Below are positions 1 to 12,300 of a DNA stretch of 64,000 nucleotides, piece by piece. The notes beneath the pieces were generated by a model. It worked only from the letters and a program-made list of their open reading frames with translations, was not told the DNA's origin and searched no databases. Position numbers and translations under genes: made by a program. This DNA comes from Tilletia caries. Its lineage: Eukaryota; Basidiomycota; Exobasidiomycetes; Tilletiales; Tilletiaceae. The number at the start of each line of letters is the position of its first letter. Position 1 is the stretch's first letter. The stretch spans positions 1,116,001 through 1,180,000 of the forward strand of contig JALUTQ010000005.1 in NCBI GenBank assembly GCA_032718865.1, in the 5' to 3' direction.

Positions 1-292
1 TGGAAGCGTAGCGCAGTGTTCGCTTGAGATTGCCCGGGAGGCACTTCGGAGAGGGGGGGGGGGGGGGAGACCTGGAAGTTATAGACCGTGAGTGGGAGGC
101 TTGATGGAGAAACGACTTGATGCGGATTGATGAAAGAAGTCGGGAAGCCGGGGATGAGTTCGAAGGAGGAAGGGGCCGAACTGGACCGCAGAAAGAACAG
201 AAAGGATTCGAAAAGAAGCGGGAGGCACTGCGAGGAAAAGAGAACCAAACGGGCGGGACCAGACGGGGCGGGGCGGGGCGGGGCCGGGCTGC
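1..292. other. 3' flank of RSP5, no gene seen
   Basis: This stretch lies downstream of the RSP5 stop codon. It contains a run of about 15 G near positions 53-67 and G/A-rich sequence. Short open frames here have no recognisable product. It is probably 3' UTR and intergenic DNA. Confidence 0.5.
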
Positions 293-3200
293 CTACTCGA
301 CGCCAAAGCCCATCGTCTCCTCAACAGCAATGATCAACTTCCGCTCCATATCCTCCTTGTTCGAGTACGGCGGCAGGTCGATCCGGTTGAAACAAGTATG
401 CGACTTCGGCAAGCTCGTGATCTCGCCCGACTTCTCGATCGTGAACCGACGCGGACCATCGGAGCCCTGCAGGTCCTTAAAGCCGTTGACCGGGATTCGA
501 GAGGTGCCCGTGGCGAACTGGAGCAAGCGGGACTTGCGTTCGGGAGGCCAGGAGCGCACCGCGGCCCAGAACCACTGCACGACGTCGTCCTGCTCGGTGA
601 AGCCGCGGTAGTCGGTGAACCGCTTCCAGTCGTCGACGTCGATCTCACTCATGCCGCCGATGAGGAGCTCGAGCTCGCGCTCGTCGAAGACGTTGATCAG
701 GTCTTGCGGGATCAGCTCGGTGAAGCCGCCCATGAAGGCCTTGAACTGCTCCTCGACCCGCTTGCTGATCCGCCATTCGGTCATGAGCTCGACGTACTCC
801 TTCTTGTTCTCGTTGGTCACGTCGATCTCCGCCCCGCCGGGTTTGAGCTCGACGGTGACCAGCTCGCCAAAGGTGTCTTCGGACGTGGTGAACGTCTCGA
901 ATACGGCATCCGTGATGTCGTTGTTGAGCATCCACTGCAGCGAGCGGTGGTACTCGGCATCGACAGCCTCGAGGTCCGCAAGCGTGATCTTCTTCTTGAG
1001 GATCATCTTGTAGAAGGACACAATGAAGTACGCGTCCAAGAAGCGGCGATGGAAGATGGCCAGTCCGAGCACACGTCCGATGAACTTAAAGTAGTTCAGA
1101 TGCTCCGGGTTGATGCCCGAGTGAGGGTTGATCTGCAGCGTGTAGTTATCCTGGGCCGAGTACTCGAACAGGCAGTAGAACGGGTTGAACATCTCGTGCG
1201 AGAGCAGGTAGAAGAATTCACGCGACAGTCCACCGTAGTCGAGCCCGTCCTCGCCTTCGAACTTGATCATCAACCGCTTCTTCAGGTCGTTCGGCGCGTG
1301 CATCATAATCTGCGTGTAACTGTCCTCGAAGATGTGTGAGCGGCGGACTTTCATGTGGCACTGGCCGGGTATGGGCCGCAAGGCAGGTTGGGATCGGAAG
1401 TAGATGAGCTTGCGTCGGAAGTCACGCTTGTACTGCGGTACGTTCTGATCCAGACTCGATGGCAGCCGCGGGTCGTCCCACGTCGTGGTCTTGGTGTTGT
1501 GGTCGACGAAGTAGACGCGCGCGGTGGCAGTCAGACGCATCTCCCACCCAGACGGCAAGGGACCCAGTTGGCTGACACTTTGAGGCTGCACAGTCAGGTT
1601 CTGGCCGTTGGGACCCATAACACGCAAGATCTGTTGTCGCCGGGGGTCGACCCAAGTGGTGGTCCGGGTATTGTGGTCAACAAAGTAGGGCCGCCCCTCG
1701 GGTGTGTTGCGCTGCTCCCACCCTGCAGGCAGAGTCCCACCACCCTGTCTGGTTTCGCTAGAGAGGAGTGACACTGGTGCCGCGGTGGTACCGGCCGCAC
1801 CGGCTGCTGGTGGCGCCCTTGTCGCCGCCTCGTCCACCCCAAGCATTTCATCGGCCAGGGCCCGGTTATTGTGTCGTGCCCGGTCCGCAGCTGCTGTGCT
1901 GGCCAGAGCAGCATTGTTAGCAGTGGCGTTGTTCGAAGGTCGGTTCCACGTTGTGGAGCGGGTGTTGTGATCGACGAAGTACGTGCGGCCGAGCTGATCG
2001 ACCCGACGTTCCCAACCACGTGGAAGGGGTCCGTACTCGTCCGAGTGAGCATCGCATTGGGTTGTCTGGTTTGCATTGGAGGCGTTCCAGGCATTTCCAG
2101 CCGCACTGGCGCCTGCGATCGCGGCCGCTGGGTTGGTGGTAGGCAAGCCGCTGGCGTTGGCAGACGGAACGGAGGGACCGGGTGGTGCCGATTGCTGGCC
2201 TTGTAGCCCAGCTGGACCTGCCGCAGCAGCAGTTGGTGATGGCATCGCCGACGAGCTGGCGCTCAGATCCGGGGTGGGACCTGCGGAGCTGGATGCTGAT
2301 TGACCTCGCTGCAGGTTGGCAATAGCCGGGTGAGCAGCGGCGGCGGGGCTGGTGCCCTGTGGTTGCGGGAAGCGGCCCGTGCCCGAGTCCGCTTCGCCTG
2401 GTGATGGTACAGAGGCACTGGGTCCGGAGCTGGGAGTTGCGGAGGCCAGCGATGTGGAAGATGCACTGGCCGCAGCGAGGAGACCGGGGGTGGCACCCGC
2501 TGAGGACGAGTTCTGGATAGGAGTTGAGGTGTCTGTGTTGAGCTCGATGATGATCTTTCCGTGCACGACGAGATTGTCATTGGACCGCTTGAGTTCACGA
2601 GTGATCAGTTCTGTTGAAGATAAGGGGGAAGAGTTCAGTGCGATGAAGTAGGGTTGTATGCGAGTGTAATTGGGAGCAATGCTACTCACTCTTCCCTCCC
2701 AGCTCCAGATCGACCTCGTCAGCAACCCGGATGTTGATGACACCAAGGAAGCCTTGGTCCTTCTTCTTGAACTTCTTCTGGTCGAAAACTTGTACGGCAA
2801 GTATGGAGGCGTCGGTTACGTCGCTGAAAGAGTGAGAAGGGCAAGTCAATACATGCGAGATTGATGTCCAAATCAGATGTTGGGGACACGTACACATCAA
2901 AGGCGTCGTTCCAGTATGGGCTCAATGTCTTCTTGATGACCCTGTGACAGAATAAGAGGGGCGCGCATTAGTGGTCAGGTGGAAAGAGCGCTTACATGCG
3001 GGTCTGAGTGCGGCAAATGGCGACTTACGCAGTGCAGTGCGTCTGTTCTCCGTCGACAGTGACGATGGCGAAAGGGTCTGGGAGACGGAAGACATCGCGC
3101 TGTGGAGAGAGGGAGAGGAGGTGAGTTGAAAGGTCCCTGCTGATGCTCGTTGGATGATGAAAGGGGTGGATTGTATGCGTACCTTGGACAGTCCATCGGC

Positions 3201-3334
3201 TGCGACGACTAGGATTCGAATTTTGCGGCGCCTGGAAGCAGAAAGACAAGGGAGTCAGCGCAGCTTCTTGCAGCCAGTCAGCTGAAGTGTAGCCGTACTC
3301 ACATGGATGCGCCTCGCTGTCCAGGTCGACTCAT
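293..3334 (-). CDS. RSP5: NEDD4/Rsp5-family HECT E3 ubiquitin ligase
   Basis: E3 ligase that takes ubiquitin from an E2 onto a HECT cysteine and passes it to membrane and cytosolic substrates bound through WW domains. My model has six exons: 3334-3303, 3231-3183, 3099-3029, 2941-2894, 2823-2690 and 2610-293, giving 883 aa. The start is the ATG at 3334, opening [11 protein letters not shown]2 domain covers about residues 10-125 and includes [16 protein letters not shown]. An Ala/Ser/Pro-rich linker follows. Three WW domains start near 305, 402 and 460, each with YFVDHNT and TTTW. The HECT domain runs from about 530 to the end, with the catalytic Cys near 850 in SHTCFNR and the terminus GFGVE. 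Every junction closes in frame and matches the family. The upstream region carries a (GTTGAT)n run. It is divergent from the LYR gene. Confidence 0.96.
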
Positions 3335-3806
3335 CGTTGCTGTGGGCCGATAAGTTGGATGGCGCGGGGGTTGATGTTGATGTTGATGTTGATGTTGATG
3401 TTGATGTTGATGCTGTGGTAACTTCCCGCGAGCGACTCCTGCGTGCTGTCCCGGCCGTGCACTTGCTTTCTGAGTGCGCTTCTGCTGCGAGGCGAGATCG
3501 AGGCGCGCTCAGCTGTTGCGTTGCGGTCGAGCGCTGTGGTGATGGCTGCCAGTCACTCTCCCTCACTCACTCACTCACTCAGTCAAGTGGGATGAGTCGA
3601 GGGTGTGATGGGATGCCTGAGACTCCCCCCTTGTGGCGGTGTTTGGTGTCTCAGGGGTCTTCCATATGTTGAGACTCAAGTCTCTCTCTCGCAATAGAGT
3701 CTCAGCCAGTCTCACCATCACTCACTCACTCACCCACCCAACTCGGACTTTCTTCTTGGGAGCGAGGACAGGATCGAAGGCAGGGAACAGCATTTATTCA
3801 GAAACA
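3335..3806. promoter_or_regulatory. divergent intergenic region RSP5 / LYR-bL31m gene
   Basis: This 472-bp interval separates two divergently transcribed genes and must hold both promoters. It contains a (GTTGAT)7 hexanucleotide repeat at about 3371-3412 and runs of tcactcactcac near 3560-3580 and 3717-3733. I see no clear TATA box. Confidence 0.45.
3371..3412. repeat. (GTTGAT)n hexanucleotide microsatellite
   Basis: About seven perfect copies of GTTGAT lie upstream of the RSP5 start codon, within its probable 5' UTR or promoter. Confidence 0.9.
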
Positions 3807-4855
3807 ATGGCAGCCTCGCTCTCGCCCGCTCAGCGCACGCATCTGCTGCATCTCTACCGCCGCATCCTCCGGGCCTCCGAAGCTGCCTTCGCCGACGACC
3901 AGGCAACCCACACCGCATGGCGCAAGTTCGCAGCATCCCGCTTCCGCTCTGCTGAGACCGACCCGGCCAAGTACGAGGAACACGTCAAGCATGCCGAGGA
4001 GGTAGAGGACACGCTCCGCAAGAATGTCGTACAGGGGAAATGGAGAGAAGAAACGGGCGCATATGGTATGTCTCCGTCTCCGTCTCTCGTCCTCAGACCT
4101 GGCCAAGCTCATGCTGACTCGACGTGCTGCTTTCTTTCTTCCCTCAAGCCCTCCGCTTCCGACCCGAGACCGAGCTCGGATCAAACGAGACAATCAAGCA
4201 GAACAGGAATAAGCAAATCGCAGATCTCAAGTCGTCCAAGCGTCCCTCCCTCGGCTGCGGCGGCGCGGCAGCTTCCAGCAGCAGGACCGCAGCATTTAGC
4301 ACATTCTCCTCCCTCCGCGCTCCCTCCTCCTCCTCCTCCTCGGCTCCCAGCTCAAGCTCCGCCCGACCAAGCCCACGTCCAATCCCAACCTTCCCGTCCC
4401 TGACCATCCTCGCCGACGGTTCCTCCATCCTGCTCCAGACCACCTCACCCCGGCATACCGCCCGGCTGACCCGGGACCCAAGCAACCACCCGCTCTGGAA
4501 CCCAGCCCTGGCCGACCGTCGACCGGGCGGTGGGGGCGATGGGGAGGAGAGCGAAGATATCGGTGGTCGACTGGGCAGGTTCAGACGGAGGTTCGACACC
4601 GAGTCTACCAGTGCTCCTACGGCTGAGTCATCGACGACTGCGAAGGCTCCTGCTGCTGCTACTCCTGCGGCTTCACAGAAGGCAGGTGCTGCTGGGGCTC
4701 GTACGCCGGCTTCCACGCCTACCCCTGCTCCCGCTGCTGCTTCCAGCAAACGCGCAGCCAGCTTTGGCATGGACGACCTTGACTGGATGAGTGTCGGTGG
4801 TCGGCAGGCTCGCGCGGGCAGCGAGCCCGCCCGCGGGAAGGGCAAGAAGAAGTAG
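3807..4855 (+). CDS. LYR-motif Mzm1-like protein fused to mitoribosomal bL31m-like domain
   Basis: Two exons, 3807-4065 and 4149-4855, give 321 aa. The intron has donor gtatgt and a pyrimidine-rich acceptor, and restores Y-A-L-R-F-R in frame. Residues 1-110 look like MZM1/LYRM7, the matrix chaperone of the Rieske protein in complex III assembly: LYR at 16-18, KNVVQGKW, and RPETELGSNETIK. After a Ser-rich linker, residues about 164-230 resemble fungal mitoribosomal protein bL31m: ILADGSSILLQTTSPR, then NHPLWNP, then GRLGRFRRRFD. A Thr/Ala/Pro tail ends in GKGKKK. Nothing between the two halves suggests a missed stop or a second start. Both partners act in mitochondria. A two-domain fusion is the simplest reading; an undetected alternative splice that separates them is not excluded. 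Confidence 0.8.
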
Positions 4856-5036
4856 TGCAATCTGCACCTCAATTCTCTTCACTGCGTCCCCCTCATGTTT
4901 TGGCCTCTTTCCCTCTGCACGCATGAAATGCATCAGTCTTGCTTAACTTCACTTGACTTCGCTGTTGGGAATGCGTATGAAGAGGGTATCTCGAATTGCT
5001 GCAAAGCCCTGGTGACCAACCTGGAAACGAGTCCAT

Positions 5037-5768
5037 TCAGAAAGCCCGGATGGCAAAACAGGTGACGGTACACAGTATTCTATCCTGAATGTGTGCACAG
5101 AACCAAGCGAGTCAGCATTTATCGTGTATTGCTCTCGTCTTGCGAAGGAGAGGACCAAACTCACATTGCTGAAGAGCTCCTGGACGACCTGGTCCGACTC
5201 CTCCCAGTGACACGCCAAGTCTCCTGTTTCCACACCGCGCGCAGCATAAACGAAGATCAGTTCAAAAGTACCTCAGCCAACAGAAAGAAGGAGGGGGGGG
5301 GTCCACTCACCTCGTCCACCCTGCCCCAAATTCTCCACAAACTGCACATTCACAACAAACTTGAACCCGCGCGGTGCAATCTCCAGCATCTTCGCCTTCG
5401 CACTCTGCGCCAGACTCGACGTCAGCGCTCGGGTCTTCTCCTTGTCCCGGTTCCAGGAGACGCCTTGGAGGCGCGCGGAGAGGTGGGTGCGGAGGTAGGC
5501 GGCGAGGGTGTCGGTGTCGAATCTTGTTGGATTGAGGTAGCGCACGCGAGCGCGAGAGAGAGAGAGAGGGGTAGGAGAGAGAGGGGGGGCATTGGTCAGA
5601 GCGCAAGGTACTCAACCAGCTCTTGCAGAGGTTGGAACTCACTTTGGTCTAGGCGACCCAGCGGCTGAACGAACGGAAGGCGGCGCGGTAGGAGCCGATG
5701 AAGACGGAGCCGACACAGAGCCAGCAGGCGGATGAAAGGCAGCAGAGAACGCAGGTCCCGCCCCCGCC

Positions 5769-5804
<36 letters not shown>

Positions 5805-6013
5805 GTGGCCGGAGATATTGACGATGAAGGAGGTGGTAAGCTCAAGGTCGGCGATATCGGTCCTCCTGCTGCTGTTAGGGAGGAGGAGGAGGCGGAGGAA
5901 GGACCGGCGTAGCCGAATGGGCCGCCGACACCGACGCCGACGCTGAGACCGCCGCTGCTGCTGCTGCTGCTGCTGCTGGCTGGGATGCTTGCTGAGGCTG
6001 CTGCTGTGCTCAT
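5037..6013 (-). CDS. Tctex1-family dynein light chain
   Basis: Four exons, 6013-5643, 5522-5311, 5223-5165 and 5084-5037, give 229 aa. The last three encode a Tctex1 domain: FDTDTLAAYLRTHL, then RGFKFVVNVQFVEN, CHWEESDQ, and the final strand NDRILCTVTCFAIRAF just before the stop. These light chains bind dynein intermediate chains and cargo adaptors in the cytoplasm. The first 120 residues are low-complexity Ala/Ser/Gly, including an (AG)n run encoded by a CTCCTG repeat near 5765-5800, and are absent from typical 110-140-aa members. All splice phases agree. It could be a TCTEX1D2-type subunit rather than the classical DYNLT1 type; I cannot decide between them. Confidence 0.85.
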
Positions 6014-7835
6014 TGAGATTTCGTGATTACGCGGAGAAGTGGGAGGGTTGGAAATGAATGCTGGTTGCCGTCCTCATCCACAGGCCACAGCTGGTCCGGG
6101 ACGACGGTGCGCGGAAGCGGGTGGGTGGGTGATGGGAGAGTGATCATCTGGATGTGGGGTCTGCGATCATCTTCCTCTCACCTCACCGCCTCACCCGGCG
6201 CACCGCCACGACTGGCATCCTCTCGTCAGTCGTCGCGGCGTGGCAGCGGGAGCGATCTCTTTCTCACGACGGTCGCGGCGCCGAAGCCCAACGCTCGACT
6301 CTGAGGCTCAAGCCGTCCCATGATCAATCCCGTCCCTTCATGCACGAATCACGATACATATCTTTCCCTTCGCGATCTCGATGAGGCCCTCGAGAGTGCT
6401 GGGTTCGTCGACCGTCGTCCCCTTGTCCACTGTCAAGGCGTGCAGCAGACCTGCATGCTACCTCCAAACCCCAGCTCGAATCCTCCGAACGAATGACTTC
6501 CTTGCGGCTGATCTTCCTTCCAACCTACTCCTGGGCGACTGAACTGCTGACCTTCTCATCTCACAATCTTCTTCTTCCCTTCTTCGCCTTCCTTTTTGCA
6601 GCCCCTTCGTGCCCCTTCCCCATCCTAGAGCGGTTTCCGATGTTCATAGGCATGACCGTGTGGGCTCGCCCTGCCCAAACTTGCATGTGTCTCGTGCATG
6701 GCGATCAGTTCGACCAGGTTCATCAGAGGGTCCCTCACCGCCTGTCCGACAATTAGTGCGCTGAGGCGAACTCTCGCTCCTCTCTCTCACCTTTCCGCGA
6801 CGCTCGCCAATTTGCCATCGGTAGCTACCCACCGGCGTCCGGCGAATCCTTGTATCGACAATCGACAACGCTTTCTCCCACAACGAGCAAGATCTCTGAT
6901 ATGAAGTCGACAGTGCCGGCACCCAGGAGAAGCAGAAGGCCAATATACATATACAGACTTAACAACGCGACAGCCACTATGTACCACGACCACGTCGAGA
7001 TCGGCAGGTGTATGTGTTGATGGCCAGAAGGGGCTCCACGTGCGAGTTGTACCCTCGCTGAAGGCAGTGGTCAACGAGCTAACACCGTCTCTGGATTGCC
7101 CCGCCCCCTCGCATGATTGGTATCGAGGTGGGACGGGAAGCAGTGAAGCAGTGAGATACGTATCAATCCTTCGTTCCGAAAGCGTCCCTGCGTCTTCGCT
7201 CGTCGGGGCTGTGAACTGTGGCGGGGCGTGAGCCGGAGCGGGAGGGAGGAAGTTTGGAGGAGCGCGTGGCACCTCGTTCGCCCCATCGGCTGTTCCACCT
7301 TCCACGCCAAGCAAAACACTTCTCTCTGCTGCAGCTGCACCCTACCTGCGCGTGCCCGCCTTCTCCCATGACCGCATCGTCGCTGTTCTGAAAGTTCTCA
7401 AGTCTCAACCCACTGTCCCATGTCCCACTCCGCCGACCGCCACTCCTCCGGATGAAACTGATCGGCTGGGCGATGATGCTGTTCCCCAGCGTGGAGTCTG
7501 CTTCCTTCCTTCTTGGGAAAGCGCGTCACGTAACACGTTCCGTTCCTCGCGTTCCATGACGACGAAGCTATCCAGTAGTATCCAGCCTGCCGCCTGTGCC
7601 TCATGCAACTCTGTATAGGCGCAAGGCTGTGACATGTGAGACGTGAGCGAGGTGGAGCTGACAGTGGACTTGCTTCCCTTGAGCCCTCTTCCGAGTATAA
7701 ATACCTGTGCATACTGCATATCGCTCATCCTCTTGTCCCTCCCTCCCCTTGCTCACCATCCGTTCATTCTTGACTGCTCTTCCAAAGCCAGCTTTTACCA
7801 CACTCAACACCCAACCTACATACAGGAACAGCATC
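6014..7835. other. long intergenic region, no supported gene
   Basis: This 1.8-kb interval lies between the divergent Tctex1 gene and the small membrane-protein gene. Short open frames on both strands lack domains, consistent splice signals or family resemblance. It should contain both promoters; the TATA box at 7696 belongs to the right-hand gene. Confidence 0.4.
7696..7703 (+). promoter_or_regulatory. TATA box (TATAAATA)
   Basis: A consensus TATAAATA lies 140 b upstream of the ATG at 7836 and is followed by pyrimidine-rich sequence typical of a fungal transcription start. It argues for the 7836 start over an in-frame upstream codon at 7707. Confidence 0.6.
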
Positions 7836-8519
7836 ATGCCCAGATACACACGCCCGACCGAAGGCGCCAGAACTGCCAGGGCTGCGCCAACACACGCGAT
7901 CGACGACATTGACAACGACGTGCCCGCGGCTGCTGCACCCGCTCCGAGCCCCACGTTACCCCTCATCAACAAGGCCGCCCCCGTCATCCCCGCTCCCGTA
8001 GCCTCCGCACCTGCATCCACATTCACCGCCGCAGCCGGCATCGCCGCCGCCGCCGCAGGCGCCCTCACTTCCGGTATCGCCGAGAACTACATCTACGTCA
8101 ACAACAACAACAACCGGAACCGCCGACGCCCGCTGTCGCGCGCCCAGAGAATCATCGTCATCGTCGTTACCATCGTTGCCGGTCTCGGGCTTCTCCTTCT
8201 GCTCGCCATTCTTCTCTGCCTCCGACGCAGAGTTAAGAGCAGGCAACAACAGGCGGCTGCTGCTCGGCCCATGTCCACCAACTCTACACAGCAACAGCAG
8301 TACTCGTCTCCGTACGCGGCTAACAACCTCGGGGGACAAAATCAACAACAACAGGGAACATGGAACAACGAGCAGCCGCAGAGCCATGGCGGATACCCAC
8401 AGAACAACACTGCTGCCGGTCAAGGATACGGTGGATACCCAGAACACAACACAGCCACGAGCCAACCTCAGGGCTCTGGATACCAACCGCCGGCCGGACC
8501 CCCACCCCCGAACTACTGA
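7836..8519 (+). CDS. small single-pass membrane protein, Q/N/G/Y-rich tail
   Basis: An intronless frame of 227 aa. I do not recognise a family. The N-terminal ~100 residues are Ala/Pro-rich with an alanine stretch. A strong transmembrane segment at about residues 109-132 (IIVIVVTIVAGLGLLLLLAI) is followed by CLRRRVKSR, a positive-inside signal that puts the C-terminus in the cytosol. The tail of about 90 residues is rich in Gln, Asn, Gly and Tyr with repeated GGYP / GYGGYP motifs and ends PPPPNY. There is no obvious N-terminal signal peptide. Proline-tyrosine motifs such as PPPPNY could contact WW domains of the Rsp5 type; that is inference. The TATA box 140 b upstream supports expression from this start. 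Confidence 0.7.
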   Translation: MPRYTRPTEGARTARAAPTHAIDDIDNDVPAAAAPAPSPTLPLINKAAPVIPAPVASAPASTFTAAAGIAAAAAGALTSGIAENYIYVNNNNNRNRRRPLSRAQRIIVIVVTIVAGLGLLLLLAILLCLRRRVKSRQQQAAAARPMSTNSTQQQQYSSPYAANNLGGQNQQQQGTWNNEQPQSHGGYPQNNTAAGQGYGGYPEHNTATSQPQGSGYQPPAGPPPPNY

Positions 8520-9389
8520 TACCCTCAACCTCAAAAGTTAGGGTTCCTCCACCATGTCGGAAGCCTTTCTCTCCTCTCCTGCCGATTTCTGGACTTGAAG
8601 ATTGGGCAAACCCAAGCAGTCCAGTACTCCCAACACGCCACCGTACGACTTTTCTTCGTCTTCCTGTGACGTGTACATCCCGACGAACTTGCTTTCCCTC
8701 TCCTCGCTCTCGCGACGAAATGATACCACGCCTTTCTATTTCCCTCGCACCAACATGCAGCTTGTTCTCCTTGACGCTTCGAGATCCAGCCTGAGGAAGC
8801 GGAACGCGCCCATAGAGTGAAATTTGACACAAAGAGCAGTTGTATTCGTGGCTCATGCCCAGAAGGACACGAGCGGATCGTCAGATTCATCAGGGGGGGT
8901 TTTGCAAAGTGAGTAAGTACTCGAGTATAAGGAACACAGACAAGGCAAGGGGAGACTAGAAGGGGACGCAAAAAAAAAAATACGAAGGGAAAGGGGGATA
9001 ACCGTGAACGTAAAGGGGAAAAAAGACACCGCCGAAAGAAGAAGAAAAGACGTAGTCCGAGAGGTAGGAAAGTGATTGTCCGAATGGTCCGTGAGTTGTT
9101 GTAAGGAAACAAGGGGGGGTACCGCAGAGGTAGAGGGAGGGGTTCCCGGTGTCGCCGCTCCCCAAGAAGGAAGGGGAGGTAGAGATCGACCGATGGATGC
9201 CGAAGAAATTATGCCCAAAAATCTGAGAGGGTGGGAAGAAACATCATCAGTAAACCAGCCATCTCGCAGCAGCCCTCCCCCGGAATGGCCAAAAGTCATA
9301 GATACTCACCATATAGTAAAAAAAGCCAAGGGGTGCCGACCAAGGTGTGGAAGGAGGAGGGGGGAGCAGAACACGCCGAGACCTCTTCT
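8520..9389. other. convergent 3' regions, no gene seen
   Basis: This 870-bp interval separates the stops of two converging genes. It has A- and G-runs and open frames with no family resemblance. It is probably two 3' UTRs. Confidence 0.45.
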
Positions 9390-12300
9390 TCACGCGCCAC
9401 CTTCACTACTCCTCATACTCCCCTCCCGATCCGGATTCGCAACGAACAAATGCGCATTAGCACCACCAAGCATAGCAATCGTCCTCCTCACCCTCCCACT
9501 GGGCCCACGAAGCACACGATCCCCACTAACGCCGGCACCAGCTCCAGCTCCAGCTCCACCACCTTCACTGCCGTTGCTCGTGAAGATGCTGCCGTTGCCC
9601 GTGGTGCTCAAGGAGGAGAGTGAGGCAGGTTTATGCAGACTCCGGCCCAATTTCTGCGCGTTCGTCGTTCGAGAGGCATGCGTCCGGCTGCTCGTGCTCA
9701 TCTTCCGCGTCGGGCTGTTACTCCGCGTCCGGACCCGGGTGCTCTTGGACGTCACCACCGCCGGTGCGGGCGGCGCCACCATCGAAGGGTAGCCGTGCTG
9801 GCTCGAGTGCGTGGTGGCCGAGCTCGAGGCCGCGCTGGTCAGGACTGTGGTCGCTGAGGTCGTCGTGTGCGCATACATCGAGTCGGTGTGTGTGCTGGTG
9901 CTGGGTGTGTCTGTCCCACTGGCGGCCACGGCGGCGGTAGCAGCGACGAACGGGTTCCCACCGCCTTCGAGAGCACTATTTAACCTGCCCAACTTGGGCC
10001 GGCTCGAACGCTGCTGTTGTTGTTGCTGCTCAACACCCGCCCCATACTCATCCCCAAACGGATTATAATACGCCGTCTGCACACTGACGTCCCCCTCCCC
10101 CTGCCTCGCCCCATCAACACTCTCAGCCAACGTGCCCAGGCTCGCAATCGACTCGTTAAACCGCCGCGGATCGCGGATCGGGTCCACCGCAGTGGGAGCC
10201 TTGATCGCCCCGCTCGACGACCGGTCCAGGAAGGAGGTCGCCATGAAGCGGTCCCACCAGGTCCCGCTCCGACGGATGAACGGACTCCGGGCTCCGTCGT
10301 CCCGATCTGGGCCGGCTCCCATCATCTCGGCACCACCACCACCACCAGGGGCAGCATGGTCGCCAGCTGGGCCCGCACCGCCGCCGACACCACCATCGAC
10401 CCACGCAACATTCATGCCGGCCGAGGTGGAAGGAGGCATGTTGATGATGTTCGAGAACAGCGCCGGTTGTTGCTGATGCGAGTGCTGCAAGATCTGACTC
10501 CTCCGTACCGCATCGGCCGAGTGTGAGGACTCCACACTGTCCCTCTGCGCCCCTGTTGCCAGCGCAGCTCCTCGGAACGGACGTGCATTGGAGACGACAG
10601 CAGCGTCATCCTCGAAGGGCGAGACCACGTACCCGTCCGCCTCGTCCTCCATCGAAGGACGGATCCGGTACTCCGGCTCTGCATACATTCCCCTCGGCCC
10701 AGCTACACCACCACGACCGCCACCACCTCTCCGCGGCGGATCGAGGTACTCGTCTTCGTCCTCAGCCACGAGGAGCCGATTCGCCTCATCCTCCTCCTCC
10801 TCCTCATCAACACCGCTTCTCCCCGCCCGACGGTCCGCAAAAGGGTTCACCATCGCTCGCGCGGCGCCATATTGCCTGGGGTATTTCCTCCTCAACGCCT
10901 CCTCGTCTGCGTCCTCATCAGCAAGGATGTCCAATCGCCGCGGACCGTACCCTCCTCCTGCTCCTCCTCCTCGGCCACCTGCTGCACCTGCAACAGCAGC
11001 AGCACCGAGTGCCGCGCCTGCGCCTCCAGCTGCGCCCGCCTCGGACGCATGGTACCCCTCCATCCCGTCCGGTCCGGCCTGACTCCGCCCCGCGCCAACC
11101 AAACGGGCAATCTTATCCCTCACACCGGCCCTCACGCCCGCATTCGCCGCCGCCGCCAAGCCACCAGCCATGGGAATGACCCCGCCAGCGCCCATAGACG
11201 TCTCCGAGACCTCTTCCTCCCTCAAATTGCGCATCATCTGCAGTTCCGCCGCCTCGACCGCTGCGGTATAGTGCTCCGTCCGACTGAGCGTCTTAGGCCC
11301 GCGCGGGCCCACGGGGGGCAGACCGCGCTCGCCGACGGCTAGACCTCTGCTCCGGTTCGCAAGTGCGGCACGGGCCGCGGAGGAGGAGTCTGTGAGGGCG
11401 GGTGAGCCGAGGACGGCGCCTGTGGGGGAGGGGTAGCTACTTGGTAGGTTTGCGAGATGGTGATATCTTCCCTTTTCGAGCATGAGGGCTTCGTGGTCTC
11501 CGATTTCGTCCCGGCCGCGCTTCCGGCCGGCGAGGGAAGACGAGAGGAAGCCTCCGACAGCCGCAGCGCCCGTTCCCCACATGCCACCATTACCACTAGG
11601 ACCGGTACCCGATCGCTTCCGGGTGAAAGCATCGTCCTCCTCACGATCATCGTACCCATCTCCGGAATTGTTACCGAGGAGAAGGCCAGCCTTGCCATAC
11701 CCGGCGCCGCGGTGGTAGGACGGGTGTGTATGGGCCTGATAGGCGCGATAGGCGTAATACCCTGCTCCGCCGGCTAGACCGAGACCCATGAGCATGCCGA
11801 GGATGATACCCGCTTTGGCGCCGGCGGAGGTGGAGTCGTCCTTATTCTCGGACCCCCCGGACTTGGTGGGCCCGGATGATGAAGGCCGGGGTTTATTCGT
11901 GGAGGAAGGTTGACCCGAACCTGTCAGGGACGGCGAGTTTCCTGAGGGACCTTTGGACCCACCGGACGGGGATTTGGAGGAAGGCGACCAGCCGAGACCA
12001 TTGCTGAGTGGCTGTGCATTGGGATCAGGCGTGTAGGAGGGCACAGACCCGACCCCGCCGGAGGTAGCTTCCGAATTCGACGAGCCGATCCAAAAGCCAC
12101 CGACGGTATTGCCGCCCGCATCCATGCTGGCCTGTGTGCCATCCCAGACCCAGAGCGAGGTCTCGGCTGCGTTGTTGCCGGTCCAGCCGAAGGCGAGGAG
12201 AATGTTGTTGCCGTAGGAGACGGCGCTGTGTGCGAAGCGTGCGTCTGGGGCGGATCCTGATGCTGCTGCTGCTGTGTTTGAGAGGGACTGGATGGGGGAC

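Noticed and set aside
398..1339. 313-codon open frame antisense to RSP5
   Set aside because: It mirrors the GC-rich HECT exon on the other strand, lacks any domain, and RSP5 is certain.
3003..3010. Possible 8-nt micro-exon in the RSP5 intron (between a cag and a gtaagc)
   Set aside because: Including it breaks the reading frame of the C2 domain; direct splicing from 3029 to 2941 gives the expected HCTAVIKKT.
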